Shown one piece after another: positions 19,561 to 29,048 of a DNA stretch of 33,974 bases. This DNA comes from a virus. Both the position numbers and the translations under genes were made by a program. Positions within the stretch are counted from its first letter, which is position 1, and each line of letters opens with the position of its first letter. The notes below the pieces were generated by a model. It worked only from the letters and a program-made list of their open reading frames with translations, was not told the origin of the DNA and made no database searches. Location: IMG/VR virus record IMGVR_UViG_3300035698_004594, positions 1-33,974 of that record; one strand, 5' to 3'.

Positions 19561-21890
19561 TGTACACACCATACCCAATCTTGAATATGAGAGAAGGAAA
19601 ACGGACGGACCTTGATCCCTGGATACTTCCTTCTGATGCTTTTGAGACACTTCGTAACTGTCATTTAAGGGATGGTGTTCTTGAGAAGCGAAGGGGATAT
19701 TCGTTATTCGGTCAAGTAGTAAAGGTCGTGACCTCGACCAAAGCCCCGACGTTATCGACTAATCCGGTTATGGGTATTTTTAACCATCTGTCGAGCACAA
19801 CGGAAAATCTCTTAATTGCAGATAAAGAACGGGTTTGTAAGTTCATGTCCGATCGGGTTTCTAATGTTGACATTACGGCATTTGCGAATGTAGACGGCAG
19901 CAATGTTACCGTGACGGCGGCCGGACATAGCTTAGCGGATGAGGATATCGTAACGATAAGCGGGACAACCAGCTACAATGGTACTTTCCGTGTTCACGAT
20001 AAAGCTACTAATACTTTCCAGATAACAGATACTTGGGTTGCTAACGATGCTACAGGCTCAGTAACACAGGAAGCATTCCTCGATCTTACAAAGAACAAGA
20101 TAAAGTTCAAAAAAGATACATCAATGACACAACCGTCTACTGGTATTGTTATCGAGGAATCTACTAATGATGGATATGGTGAAATTGCAACAAGTGGTTT
20201 GTTTACTGACTGGGGGACATTTGCTGCAAATACTGCTTATGGCACTATTGTTTTTAAGAATGGAACATATAGTGGAACTTTCGAAGACGGAAAAACTTTA
20301 CAATATTCCACAATCGCTTATACCAGTGGTGGAACACATGAGGTTGTTGCTGGCGATACACTTACAGGAGCAACAAGTGGTAAAACGTTCATAGTTACAA
20401 AAGTGACATTAACAACAGGAACGTGGGCTGATGGTAACGCAGCGGGAACATTCCATTTAAGACTACAATCTGGAACATTGCAGTCAGAGAACCTTAACGA
20501 AGGAGCGAATGGTAATGTTTGTACAATAGGCGGAGATTCTACCGTTGTTGTCGTTGGATTGTGTAATGGAAGTAATGGTGACGAATCGTTTTCCGGTGAT
20601 AATACTGATTTCTTTATGACTGAGAATTGGGATCACGACGGAGACCATGAAAACCTATATATCACAAACGGTAATGATCCTATCCAGATTTACGACGGAA
20701 ATCATTTAAGGCAATTAACAGTCGATATAGGTACCGACGCCAACAGGCTTGGGGTTAATGATCTTGGTTCTGCTTTGTTGGTTGTTGTTTTCAAAGAACG
20801 AATTATTGTATTCAATACAATCGAAGATGGAACAAGTTATTATCAGCGGGCAAGGTGGTGTGGAATAAAGACTCCGTTTAGCTGGCCTACTGCTAATTTC
20901 AAAGACGCACCGACCTCCGATACTATTAAGTCGCTGGATTTTATAGGTGAGGAATTATATATCTGGTTCGAGCGGAGTGTATGGCGATTCACCTGGACTG
21001 GTGACTCAGCTAACCCGTTTGAATGGGAGCGGGTTGATAACTCAAATGGAACAGTAGCACAAATGAGTTTAGCGACTCAGGACGACAAACAATATGCTTT
21101 GGGGACTGCCAGGATCAATATGCTTGACGGCAGGGATGTTAAGTCGGCAAGTGGTAAGATACCGGACTTTACATTAGACTGGAACCAGGATTCGTTGCCG
21201 TATAGCAATAGTATAATATTGGAGGAAGAACGACAATTACAGATGTCTTACACTTCCGAAAATGCTTTATCTGACGACAGCGATCAGCCTGACGATGGTA
21301 ATGTTTATGCCGATAGTTTGTTGGTTCTTAATTATGAGGATTTTAGTTATGCCACATATGGTATGCCAGTTCATACTTTTGGATTTTCGTCTATCGAAAG
21401 CGATCTTACATGGGACGACATAACGGATGCGTGGGAAGATATCGATTGGTCATGGAACGCTGGACAGGCAAAGTCTGGTTTTCCAACAACTCTTTTCGGC
21501 AATCATGTTGGTAAGGTATTCCAGATGAATTATAGCGGGGCCGATGACGGTTCTGATATTGAGTTTGAGGCTATAAGTGGTCAGTGGAATCCATTTGTTA
21601 AAAAAGGCCATAAGGCAAAACTCGGTTACATTGATTTCTTAGTCGATGTCGATGCCGATGTTACTTTCGATGTTCTTAGCTACCTCAATTCTGATAGTAC
21701 GGAATTTCAGACGATGACAGTTACCTGCGATGCGGTTAATGGCTCTGACAGTATTGTCTGGAAACGGGTTGATGTTTTTGCAACTGCTGATTTTCACAGA
21801 ATCGAGATAACAAATTCGGCAAGTAATAACAGACCTCGTATCCATGCGATAGTACCTTACTTCGAAGAGGTTGGTGGGAGACTAATTTAA
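19560..21890 (+). CDS. Large tail structural protein (tail tube/nozzle candidate), 776 aa
   Basis: The N-terminus REGKRTDLDPWILPSDAFE, with NCHLRDGVLEKRRGYS, is a pattern I associate with tail or connector proteins of environmental podoviruses. Residues ~100-165 look like the FCCH-type beta-barrel inserted in many phage proteins (VTAAGHSLADEDIVTISG, YNGTFRVHDK). Another inserted beta-domain follows (~210-330, TGTWADGNAAGTFHLRLQSG). The middle has propeller-like strands (NLYITNGNDPIQIYDGNHL, ELYIWFERSVWRFTW). Size and position between adaptor and fibre genes suggest a tail tube/nozzle role, by inference only. Confidence 0.55.
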   Translation: MYTPYPILNMREGKRTDLDPWILPSDAFETLRNCHLRDGVLEKRRGYSLFGQVVKVVTSTKAPTLSTNPVMGIFNHLSSTTENLLIADKERVCKFMSDRVSNVDITAFANVDGSNVTVTAAGHSLADEDIVTISGTTSYNGTFRVHDKATNTFQITDTWVANDATGSVTQEAFLDLTKNKIKFKKDTSMTQPSTGIVIEESTNDGYGEIATSGLFTDWGTFAANTAYGTIVFKNGTYSGTFEDGKTLQYSTIAYTSGGTHEVVAGDTLTGATSGKTFIVTKVTLTTGTWADGNAAGTFHLRLQSGTLQSENLNEGANGNVCTIGGDSTVVVVGLCNGSNGDESFSGDNTDFFMTENWDHDGDHENLYITNGNDPIQIYDGNHLRQLTVDIGTDANRLGVNDLGSALLVVVFKERIIVFNTIEDGTSYYQRARWCGIKTPFSWPTANFKDAPTSDTIKSLDFIGEELYIWFERSVWRFTWTGDSANPFEWERVDNSNGTVAQMSLATQDDKQYALGTARINMLDGRDVKSASGKIPDFTLDWNQDSLPYSNSIILEEERQLQMSYTSENALSDDSDQPDDGNVYADSLLVLNYEDFSYATYGMPVHTFGFSSIESDLTWDDITDAWEDIDWSWNAGQAKSGFPTTLFGNHVGKVFQMNYSGADDGSDIEFEAISGQWNPFVKKGHKAKLGYIDFLVDVDADVTFDVLSYLNSDSTEFQTMTVTCDAVNGSDSIVWKRVDVFATADFHRIEITNSASNNRPRIHAIVPYFEEVGGRLI

Positions 21891-22187
21891 TTGGAATACC
21901 TAAAAGACACAGAGCGATTTGGAACGAGTTATAAGGAAGGCGAGGAATTAGAAGGTTTCTTTGTGAAGTTGATATCCTTTATGGAAAGAAGAATATTCAA
22001 TAAGGTATCTAAAAGACTGAATTACTTATTAATGCGGGTAAACGATCAGAAAGTTGAGATCGTAGCTGATGGGAACGATGATAAGAACGAAAATGATAAT
22101 TGGCGAATAATTGAGAGTAGTGGCGATTTATTAGTACAGAAAAGAATATCAGGGACATGGACTACGGCAGAAAAATATCATGGTTAG
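21891..22187 (+). CDS. Hypothetical tail-associated protein, 98 aa, TTG start
   Basis: The frame opens directly after the preceding stop at TTG 21891, with GGGAG ten bases upstream. The N-terminal helical part (KLISFMERRIFNKVSKRLNY) is followed by an acidic loop and a C-terminal strand set NWRIIESSGDLLVQKRISGT, a pattern seen in short phage proteins next to fibres. It overlaps the fibre gene start by 31 nt, an unusually long overlap. Confidence 0.6.
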   Translation: MEYLKDTERFGTSYKEGEELEGFFVKLISFMERRIFNKVSKRLNYLLMRVNDQKVEIVADGNDDKNENDNWRIIESSGDLLVQKRISGTWTTAEKYHG

Positions 22188-25075
22188 TATTGCTCTTAGT
22201 CGGAACGTGCTTTGGTACGTTTGGCGATAAAGAACTCAAGGTCGATGGTGCTAAATGGATCTGGAACAACAACTCCCAGACGTTTAGTCTCGCCGCCTCT
22301 GCTACGATGTCAGAAAGTGTTAATTACATATGGCCGGTAGCTGATGCGACATCAGGTGGCCAGGCTTTACTTTCCAATGCTTCCGGCGTCCTGAGTTGGG
22401 GCATTCCAACTACCTCGGCAGCTCATAACTTATTGTCAGGTACCCACGATGCAACTACGTCGGACGTAAATCAAGGTGATATTGTTTTTGGTAACGCAAC
22501 GCCAAAGTGGGACGATTTAGCTATCGGAGCGACAAACGAGATTTTAAGAGTATCATCCGGTTTACCAGACTGGCAGGCAACGACTTTCATTACTGAGCTG
22601 GGGACTATCACAACAGGAGTATGGAACGCAACAGTTATAGACATAAATAGCTATACAAACTTAGCTGTTACTTCTCCAATAGTTTTAACAGACGATACTA
22701 TCAGCGTTACAGTATCGAAGGATATTGTAACCACGTCACCTCTTACAGTGAATGCAGGGGCTAATCTTGACAATGTTATAATCGGAACAGACGCGGATAT
22801 AACCATTGCAATTGCTGACGCCGTTAATGATGGATCAACAAAAGGAGCGGCGTCGTTTGACAATACAGACTTTGGAGCTGCCAGTGGTAACATAACAATT
22901 AACGACGATGGCCATTCACACACGGCGTCTTCTGTTTCCGGTTTCCTTATTGATGCTGGAACGGTGATCGATAATAGCATACCAGCTTTTGATGGTACCG
23001 ATGGCGTTACTACGCAACCAACAGGGGTAACAATAGATGATTCTGATCATATGGATGGCGTAGTAGCTTTGGATATTAACTACGCTGCCTACTCCGTTAC
23101 AGGCGCAGACATATTTGATGCCGCTTTAGATTTGGAATACACTTACGCTTTCGGGATTAACGATATTCCTGTAGGCATGAGAGGCCATGTAGTCAACTCT
23201 GGCTCTGCTACAGGGGTAAACGCTCACCTGGTGGGAACCTTAGGCTCTGTAGTTGATACCGCAAATGGTGCCATAAATATGTTTGGCTTAGAGGGCAAGG
23301 TTGCGGCTTTAGGCTCTGACGGTGGCCATGTAGGCGTTGTAGCCGAAGTTAAATGGCAAGGTGCGGACTTTACATCCGTTGACGCCGCGAGGATTATTGC
23401 AGGCCATCACAGCATCTTAGAGATTACAACAAACGGTACGACACCTCACGCAAAAGGGATAGCAATCCAATACTCTGCCGCCCCGATTATTGGCGGTGGC
23501 GCAGGGACAAAATTTAGCTTCTTCGGTCGAGATCCACTTTATATAGGTTCAAACGCAACTGCCGCTAAGGGTATCACAATAGGCCATAACGACACAGACG
23601 GCTCTATCACTTGTTCTTCAGGCGATTTGAATATAACTACCGCAAGCAATGAGATTAGCATGGGCGCTGGAAACCTCACAACCACAGGAACCTTAGATTG
23701 TCATGGAGTAGCATTAAACAGAAATGATATTACTGGGATTCAGTCCTTAGTGAACTGGACAGGTGGACACGCACTAACAATAGGAGAGACATCAAGCACA
23801 ACAGACTATCTGAAAAAAGCTGGTGGAGTTGTAACGGGCAATGTTAAATTTAACGATAATGTTAAATTATATTTTGGGACTTCAGATGATTTAGAGATTT
23901 ATCACGATGGCTCTGATGCTTATGTCACAAATAATACTGGTGATTTGAATATTACAGGCGGCACAAAATTTAACGGATCAAACGTTTCTGGGATAGATGC
24001 TTTAACTGCAAGTTCACTAACGGTTGGTAACATAACAGTAACGGCCAATTCTGATATTACATTGAGTGGCACTGGTCATGTAACGTCAGGCTCAGAGGGT
24101 TTCATAGTTGGAACTCTTACTGTTACGGACGGTTCAATAGTTGATTCTGATGGCTCAATTGCTTTTGGTAGCACTAATTTATCAGGCGTAGGCACTATTG
24201 GCAGCGGTGCAATTACAAGCACAGGTATTATAACTCCATCTGTTACTACGGCAGGTACGACAGACATATTGAATCTAAAGTCTGATGCAACAGGTAATGG
24301 GGTCGGCGTTCAGCTTTTCTCTGGCGTAGCAGGTGGCGACAGACCTATTTTTAGGATATTTGGAAGTGGCTGGGCTGGTGCTGTTAAACAGGCAGATATA
24401 TCTATTGACTCATTTACCAGACTTAAATTTTCTGGTGATATTTTAGGATTATTGTTTGAGGGAAATATACAAACCACAAGCAATAAAGACATAATATTCG
24501 ACGCATCATCATCTATGAGAATGAAGTGGTATTCAGTTTCAAGCGTAGATCATTTTCAGATAAGCACCCCAGTTGGAGCGACAAGTGGAACTGGTTATAT
24601 TACTATTGTTGACAAGGATGATAAAACACATGGCAACAGAAGACCTGCTGGCGTAGCAACTGACCCAACATTGAGGCTATATGCTTCTGGAACAACTGCA
24701 ATAACCGAATACGTAGAAATGTACCACGATGGTACTAATGGAGTTATCGACGTTGGCACAGGCTTACTTGATTTGCCAGAAGTGAATATAAATGGTTTAA
24801 ATTTACAGACTACCAGAATAACATCCTCACCTTATGCTGTTCTTTCAACAGACGATGAGATTTTTGTTGACACTGATAGCGTAGATATAACGGTTAATCT
24901 TGCGGCAGGTGTTGACGGAAAGAGACTTAGAATAATAAATACAGGAAGTTCAGGTAATACAGTAACGGTATCACCTAACGGCGCAGAAGCTATACTTGGA
25001 AGCACAGACGATGTACTACTTGCTGATGGCGATGTTATTATAATTGTTTATGAAACCACGGAAGGATGGTGGTAA
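22157..25075 (+). CDS. Long tail fibre with N-terminal signal peptide, 972 aa
   Basis: The first residues, MDYGRKISWLVLLLVGTCFG, form a signal-like segment. The rest is a Gly/Thr/Ser/Asp-rich repetitive beta shaft with recurring units such as GNITINDDGHSH and GTLTVTDGSIVDSDGSIAFG. It also has the fibre motif LYFGTSDDLEIYHDGSD known from marine phage fibres. A compact C-terminal domain follows (residues ~885-972; SPYAVLSTDDEIFVDTDSV, KRLRIINTGSSGNTVTVSPN), the likely receptor-facing tip. The start lies inside the preceding gene with a weak SD (CAGGGA), so the exact N-terminus is uncertain. The next gene starts two bases after the stop. Confidence 0.78.
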   Translation: MDYGRKISWLVLLLVGTCFGTFGDKELKVDGAKWIWNNNSQTFSLAASATMSESVNYIWPVADATSGGQALLSNASGVLSWGIPTTSAAHNLLSGTHDATTSDVNQGDIVFGNATPKWDDLAIGATNEILRVSSGLPDWQATTFITELGTITTGVWNATVIDINSYTNLAVTSPIVLTDDTISVTVSKDIVTTSPLTVNAGANLDNVIIGTDADITIAIADAVNDGSTKGAASFDNTDFGAASGNITINDDGHSHTASSVSGFLIDAGTVIDNSIPAFDGTDGVTTQPTGVTIDDSDHMDGVVALDINYAAYSVTGADIFDAALDLEYTYAFGINDIPVGMRGHVVNSGSATGVNAHLVGTLGSVVDTANGAINMFGLEGKVAALGSDGGHVGVVAEVKWQGADFTSVDAARIIAGHHSILEITTNGTTPHAKGIAIQYSAAPIIGGGAGTKFSFFGRDPLYIGSNATAAKGITIGHNDTDGSITCSSGDLNITTASNEISMGAGNLTTTGTLDCHGVALNRNDITGIQSLVNWTGGHALTIGETSSTTDYLKKAGGVVTGNVKFNDNVKLYFGTSDDLEIYHDGSDAYVTNNTGDLNITGGTKFNGSNVSGIDALTASSLTVGNITVTANSDITLSGTGHVTSGSEGFIVGTLTVTDGSIVDSDGSIAFGSTNLSGVGTIGSGAITSTGIITPSVTTAGTTDILNLKSDATGNGVGVQLFSGVAGGDRPIFRIFGSGWAGAVKQADISIDSFTRLKFSGDILGLLFEGNIQTTSNKDIIFDASSSMRMKWYSVSSVDHFQISTPVGATSGTGYITIVDKDDKTHGNRRPAGVATDPTLRLYASGTTAITEYVEMYHDGTNGVIDVGTGLLDLPEVNINGLNLQTTRITSSPYAVLSTDDEIFVDTDSVDITVNLAAGVDGKRLRIINTGSSGNTVTVSPNGAEAILGSTDDVLLADGDVIIIVYETTEGWW

Positions 25076-25076
25076 T

Positions 25077-25499
25077 ATGAGTAGATTTGGATTCGTAGAG
25101 GCATTAGGTAAGAATAAGCTTATACAGGATATAACTTTCAATAACAGCACAGTACAGGAAGACGTCTTTACTGTTACTGGTGACGTTTTAGTTAGAATAA
25201 TACCTGTTATAACTACCGGCTTAGTACCTAATACAACTGCAAATATACGACTTGGAATATTAGGTTCTACTGATGCTATGATAGTAGATAGTGTATCCTC
25301 AGATTTAGACGCAAGGAGAATTTGGGTTGACCAGACTCCTGATAATGACGTTGAGCCAGTTGAGAGAATAAGAAGCTATATTATCACAGATGGCCAAGAT
25401 GTCATATTGACATTAAGTGCCCAAATCAATACTGGCGTAATAAGATTTTATTGTTTCTGGACTCCGCTGTCCAGTGATGGAAAGGTGGTAAACGCATAA
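25077..25499 (+). CDS. Small virion protein, 140 aa
   Basis: The start is set at ATG 25077 behind GGAAGGATGGTGG. An in-frame upstream ATG at 25044 would overlap the fibre tip. The single beta-rich domain (EDVFTVTGDVLVRIIPVIT, ANIRLGILGSTDAMI, GVIRFYCFWTPLSSDGKVV) is similar in pattern to the C-terminal domain of the beta-helix protein at 14536, so it may be a free-standing copy. It overlaps the next gene by one base. Confidence 0.65.
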   Translation: MSRFGFVEALGKNKLIQDITFNNSTVQEDVFTVTGDVLVRIIPVITTGLVPNTTANIRLGILGSTDAMIVDSVSSDLDARRIWVDQTPDNDVEPVERIRSYIITDGQDVILTLSAQINTGVIRFYCFWTPLSSDGKVVNA

Positions 25500-25933
25500 T
25501 GGCCGAACATATAGCAGGTAGAGCAAATAACTATGACAAACTTGACGTAATAGAAGAACATCTTCATTCAATATCTAAGGTCTACCCAAGCCTTACCGCG
25601 GGTGTGTCTATAACTTCTGGAGGCGTATGGACGCTTGGTAGTTTCACTGAGCTTATTCCAATCAATACCGTCCCAAAAGACTTTGATATACATTTTTTCG
25701 TCGTAGAAAGCGTGACCGATGATGAGACTTATGAGATAGTTTTTTACAATGTAACCACGGAAATATCAAGATTCAGATGGACGAGTCAATTAGCCGCTGG
25801 TGGTAGGGAGATTTCTATTCCATTTCCTATCCTCATGCAGATTCAGGCGAAGAACTCTCAGATTCAAATGAAACTTGCATCGTCCGGTGATACAGAAACG
25901 GTTGTTTTATCGGTAATATACCACAGTTATTAA
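25499..25933 (+). CDS. Hypothetical virion-associated protein, 144 aa
   Basis: N-terminal residues 1-28 are helical and charged (RANNYDKLDVIEEHLHSISK). The remainder is a beta-sandwich-like domain (ITSGGVWTLGSFTELIPINT, FDIHFFVVESVTDDETYEIV). There is no signal or membrane segment. Start overlaps the previous stop (TAATG), with GGAAAGGTGG upstream. It is probably a fibre accessory or baseplate-like piece. No family named. Confidence 0.62.
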   Translation: MAEHIAGRANNYDKLDVIEEHLHSISKVYPSLTAGVSITSGGVWTLGSFTELIPINTVPKDFDIHFFVVESVTDDETYEIVFYNVTTEISRFRWTSQLAAGGREISIPFPILMQIQAKNSQIQMKLASSGDTETVVLSVIYHSY

Positions 25934-25944
25934 TAGGAGAAATC

Positions 25945-26304
25945 ATGTTAAAGAAAATAGCAGTAATAATTTTAATCTTAACAGCAGTATTGTTGGCAGT
26001 CGTAGTTGACAGCAGAGTCGTTTCAAAGGCTACTCCGATCACTATTGTCATAAGGCCAAATAAGACGCATCAGGTAGCTGACGTTAATGGTATCAAGGAA
26101 ACGGCTTACTACACACAGATGACTATCAGGTACAGCCTGATGGACGCTAATGATGTCCACCTGCTCTATAAGAACAGCATACACACCAGCCAGGACACAA
26201 ACGAACCGTTGGATTTAGCGGGGATCGCTACACTAATGGGTAATATTCGCAAAGCCTTCCAGCTGGATAAGTTGGCTTTTTCAGGAGTTGACATTGGAGA
26301 CTGA
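25945..26304 (+). CDS. Membrane-anchored small protein, 119 aa
   Basis: One N-terminal hydrophobic segment (KKIAVIILILTAVLLAVVV, residues 3-21) is followed by a soluble domain of ~95 aa with beta strands (ITIVIRPNKTHQVADVNG, YYTQMTIRYSLMDANDVHLL). Topology suggests a signal anchor with the domain outside the cytoplasm. AGGAG precedes the ATG. It overlaps the next gene by 11 nt. Function is unknown. Confidence 0.6.
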   Translation: MLKKIAVIILILTAVLLAVVVDSRVVSKATPITIVIRPNKTHQVADVNGIKETAYYTQMTIRYSLMDANDVHLLYKNSIHTSQDTNEPLDLAGIATLMGNIRKAFQLDKLAFSGVDIGD

Positions 26305-26743
26305 AACAGAAACAAAAAAGTTTACAGACCTGCAATTCGTCAGGGTAACACAGTGGCTATTATTCGATAAGATACCTCGTTACCTATTTGAACAGTTGAA
26401 GGATAGGACGTTTGAGATTGACAGGTTATATAGAATGTCCGAGCGATTGTTACGCGATCCAAGCCAACTGTTCTACGTTCTGATCGATGAAGATAACCAG
26501 ATCAAAGGCATATTCTGGGCGGTGGCTAATGTCCTCCATAACAGTATTGACGTTGTAGTTCTAAGCGTTGACAAAGAGTATCAGTTCAGCGATGCGATTA
26601 AAGAAACTCGTAAGTTCGTAGATACGTTCCAGAAAAATGCGACCATAAGAATAATTGCAGCAAAGACAGCGGCATACGAAAAAGAAGGGTTCAAAAAAAT
26701 AAAAGTTCTGATGGAATTAAAAAACAATGAAAGCGAGGTATAG
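26294..26743 (+). CDS. GNAT-like protein, 149 aa, TTG start
   Basis: AGGAG (26283-26287) lies six bases before TTG 26294, so I chose this over a TTG at 26288 that touches the SD. The protein resembles a small GNAT fold: an N-terminal helical region (LFEQLKDRTFEIDRLYRM), strands LFYVLIDEDNQIKGIFWAV and IDVVVLSVDKEYQF, and a final AAYEKEGFKKIKVLMEL, as in the last strand-helix-strand of acetyltransferases. The acetyl-CoA pyrophosphate loop is not obvious, so enzymatic activity is doubtful. Similar proteins occur in phage virion gene clusters. Confidence 0.5.
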   Translation: METETETKKFTDLQFVRVTQWLLFDKIPRYLFEQLKDRTFEIDRLYRMSERLLRDPSQLFYVLIDEDNQIKGIFWAVANVLHNSIDVVVLSVDKEYQFSDAIKETRKFVDTFQKNATIRIIAAKTAAYEKEGFKKIKVLMELKNNESEV

Positions 26744-26745
26744 TT

Positions 26746-27990
26746 ATGGGCGGTTTATTTGGTGGCGGCGATAGTGGTGGTTCTGAGGGAAGGGTTGAAC
26801 AACACGAAACATTAACTGCTGGACAAAGAGAATTATTGGATGCTTTGACAGGTCAGTTAACACCACAGGTCGGACAGGGCGTTACCCCATTTCAGGCTAT
26901 CCGTCAAGGTGAGGTTCCGTTTGGCTCGTTACAACAGCAGGCATTAGGTCTTGCCGGTGGTTTCGGCGGCGGTATTAGTTCTGGATTAGATGCTTTTAGT
27001 GGATTCGATCCATCACAAGGCCAACGATTCTTGGGACAAGCCGATCAAGCTTTACAGACAGGGCTACAGGGTTTCGATCCTCAGAATATCTTAGATGCAC
27101 TGGAACCGGGTAGACAGCTTGCTATGAACACGTTCCAACAGGATATTGTACCAGACCTACTTGAAAAGTTTGGCGCAACCAGCGGGCCGTCAGGCTCCTT
27201 AAACAAAGCGTTAAGTGAGGCAGGTGCAGACTTGTCATTAGGATTAGGTGCTCAAGCCGGTCAATATCTCGGTCAAGCCGCTTTACAGGCTCCTGGCCAA
27301 CAGCTACAGGGAGCAAGTTTAGCAAACCAGCTTGCCGGTGCACCCGGTAACTTAGCTCAACAGGGATTAGGATTAGGAAGCGGTGGCTTACAATCGTTAC
27401 TCGGAATAGGCGGAGTAGAACAAGCCTTGCCAGCAGGTCAGGCACAGGCTGAACAATCGCGATTCTTAGAATCACAAGGTTATTCTAATCCGTGGCTGTC
27501 ACAATACGGACCATTGGCATTAGGCACACAAGCATTTGAGAATGTAGCTTTCCAGGGATACAGGGAACCGAGTATGTTTGAAAAGATATCACCGTTACTT
27601 GGCGGTATAGCCACTGGAGTTGGTGCTTACTACGGAGCAGGAGCGTTAGGGGGACTCGGAGGCGGAGCGGCAGCAGGCGGAGCCGGTTCTACAGCGTCAG
27701 GGTTAGGTAATGCACTTAGGTCTTCGCCGTATTTCTCTGATGAACGGATCAAAGAGAATATCAAGCCGATTGATAACGCACTTGACAAACTCAAAAAACT
27801 CAAAGGCAATACTTACAATTACATATTCGATAAAACAGGACAACGCAACGGCGGTATTATGGCGCAGGATTTAGAGAAGGTATTGCCCGATGCAGTATTT
27901 GAGGTCGAAGGCGTTAAGGTTGTTAGATACGATGCTGTTATGGGACTATTAATCAATGCAGTCAATGAACTGGCTGAGAAAGTGAGTTAA
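26746..27990 (+). CDS. Gly/Gln-rich virion protein with C-terminal S74 chaperone domain
   Basis: Residues 1-330 are dominated by Gly, Gln, Leu and Ala with helical repeats and a glycine-zipper run (GVGAYYGAGALGGLGGGAAA), typical of internal or ejection proteins. The last ~85 residues are a Peptidase_S74 intramolecular chaperone: FSDERIKENI with the catalytic Ser-x-x-x-x-Lys spacing, GIMAQDLEKVLPDAV, and YDAVMGLLINAVNELAEK. In tail spikes this domain trimerises the protein and then cuts itself off at the serine. Here it follows a non-fibre-like body. SD GAGG precedes ATG 26746. Confidence 0.75.
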   Translation: MGGLFGGGDSGGSEGRVEQHETLTAGQRELLDALTGQLTPQVGQGVTPFQAIRQGEVPFGSLQQQALGLAGGFGGGISSGLDAFSGFDPSQGQRFLGQADQALQTGLQGFDPQNILDALEPGRQLAMNTFQQDIVPDLLEKFGATSGPSGSLNKALSEAGADLSLGLGAQAGQYLGQAALQAPGQQLQGASLANQLAGAPGNLAQQGLGLGSGGLQSLLGIGGVEQALPAGQAQAEQSRFLESQGYSNPWLSQYGPLALGTQAFENVAFQGYREPSMFEKISPLLGGIATGVGAYYGAGALGGLGGGAAAGGAGSTASGLGNALRSSPYFSDERIKENIKPIDNALDKLKKLKGNTYNYIFDKTGQRNGGIMAQDLEKVLPDAVFEVEGVKVVRYDAVMGLLINAVNELAEKVS

Positions 27991-27992
27991 TT

Positions 27993-29048
27993 ATGGCAAC
28001 AGTAGTAGGAGCACCGGCAGGATCAGGAAGCATTGCGCAGAACTACGCTCTGGCAGGCGGCCAATTAGGGGGTGGCATAAGCCAGGGGATAGGAGCGTTT
28101 CTTCAGCAACGAAGACAACAGCAACAGCAACAGGCATTGCAACAGTTCTTGCAAGGTCAAGGGGTACAGGGAACAGAGAACCTTCCACCTGAGTTATTAC
28201 AGCAAATCGCGTTACAAGCCAGACAGCAACAAGGAAGCCAATCATTACAGCAACAGCAGCAACAGGGAGCATTGGCATTGCAGCAAGCGAAACCGATTAC
28301 CCCGAGTACGCAGATTGCACAGAAAAAATTAAATGCAATAAATCTGTTACAACAAAAAGAAAAGGCAGGAACTATATCACCTGCCGAAAAAGAAATGTTG
28401 AACAAATCAGTGTTAGGCGGTGGTGGTATAAATATAGATTTCAGTAAAGGCCAATTGCTTACGGCGGCAACTTCATTGAGAAATGAATTTAATGCAGATC
28501 AAAGAGTTAAGGATTTTAGAATCTTAGCACCTAAATTCAAAAATATGCTTTCGTTTTTAGATCAATCACAAAAGACGGGGCAAAAAGGCCCGACAGATAT
28601 CGCGTTATCTAAGACATTTCAAAAATTAACAGACTTAATGTCATCGGTACGGGAAGGTGAGTACGAAACGACGTTTAGAGGGCAATCTCTTTTACAAAAA
28701 CTAAGAGGTGGTATTAAGAAACTCACAGAAGGCGGTGAAGGTATTACTCCTGAATTTAGACAGGAACTAACAGATACGGCAAGACTAATGTTTGAAGATG
28801 GAAAGTTATTCTTTAATCAGGCTATCGAAGAAAAAGGAACAATAGCAGACGCTTTTAATATTCCACGAAAACAAATCCTCGGCAACATAAAACCCTTTGA
28901 TATAACTAATACAGAAAAAGAATTTGCTGACATATTTGGTTTGCAACAAACTCAACAGCAGCAGCAGCCAGCGACAGCGACTAATAAGGAAACAGGGCAA
29001 AAATTACAATCTTTAGATGGAGGTAAAACATGGCAACCAGTACAGTAA
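27993..29048 (+). CDS. Glutamine-rich internal virion (ejection-type) protein, 351 aa
   Basis: Residues 1-100 are extremely Gln-rich, with several Q runs (RQQQQQQALQQFLQ, SLQQQQQQGALALQQ) after a Gly-rich start. Residues 110-300 are helical and charged, and the C-terminus has a short Q run and a WQP end. Such composition is common in podovirus proteins injected with DNA. It begins two bases after the previous stop and overlaps the large ejection protein by 19 nt, making a three-gene ejection set. The SD is weak (GTGAG). Confidence 0.6.
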   Translation: MATVVGAPAGSGSIAQNYALAGGQLGGGISQGIGAFLQQRRQQQQQQALQQFLQGQGVQGTENLPPELLQQIALQARQQQGSQSLQQQQQQGALALQQAKPITPSTQIAQKKLNAINLLQQKEKAGTISPAEKEMLNKSVLGGGGINIDFSKGQLLTAATSLRNEFNADQRVKDFRILAPKFKNMLSFLDQSQKTGQKGPTDIALSKTFQKLTDLMSSVREGEYETTFRGQSLLQKLRGGIKKLTEGGEGITPEFRQELTDTARLMFEDGKLFFNQAIEEKGTIADAFNIPRKQILGNIKPFDITNTEKEFADIFGLQQTQQQQQPATATNKETGQKLQSLDGGKTWQPVQ

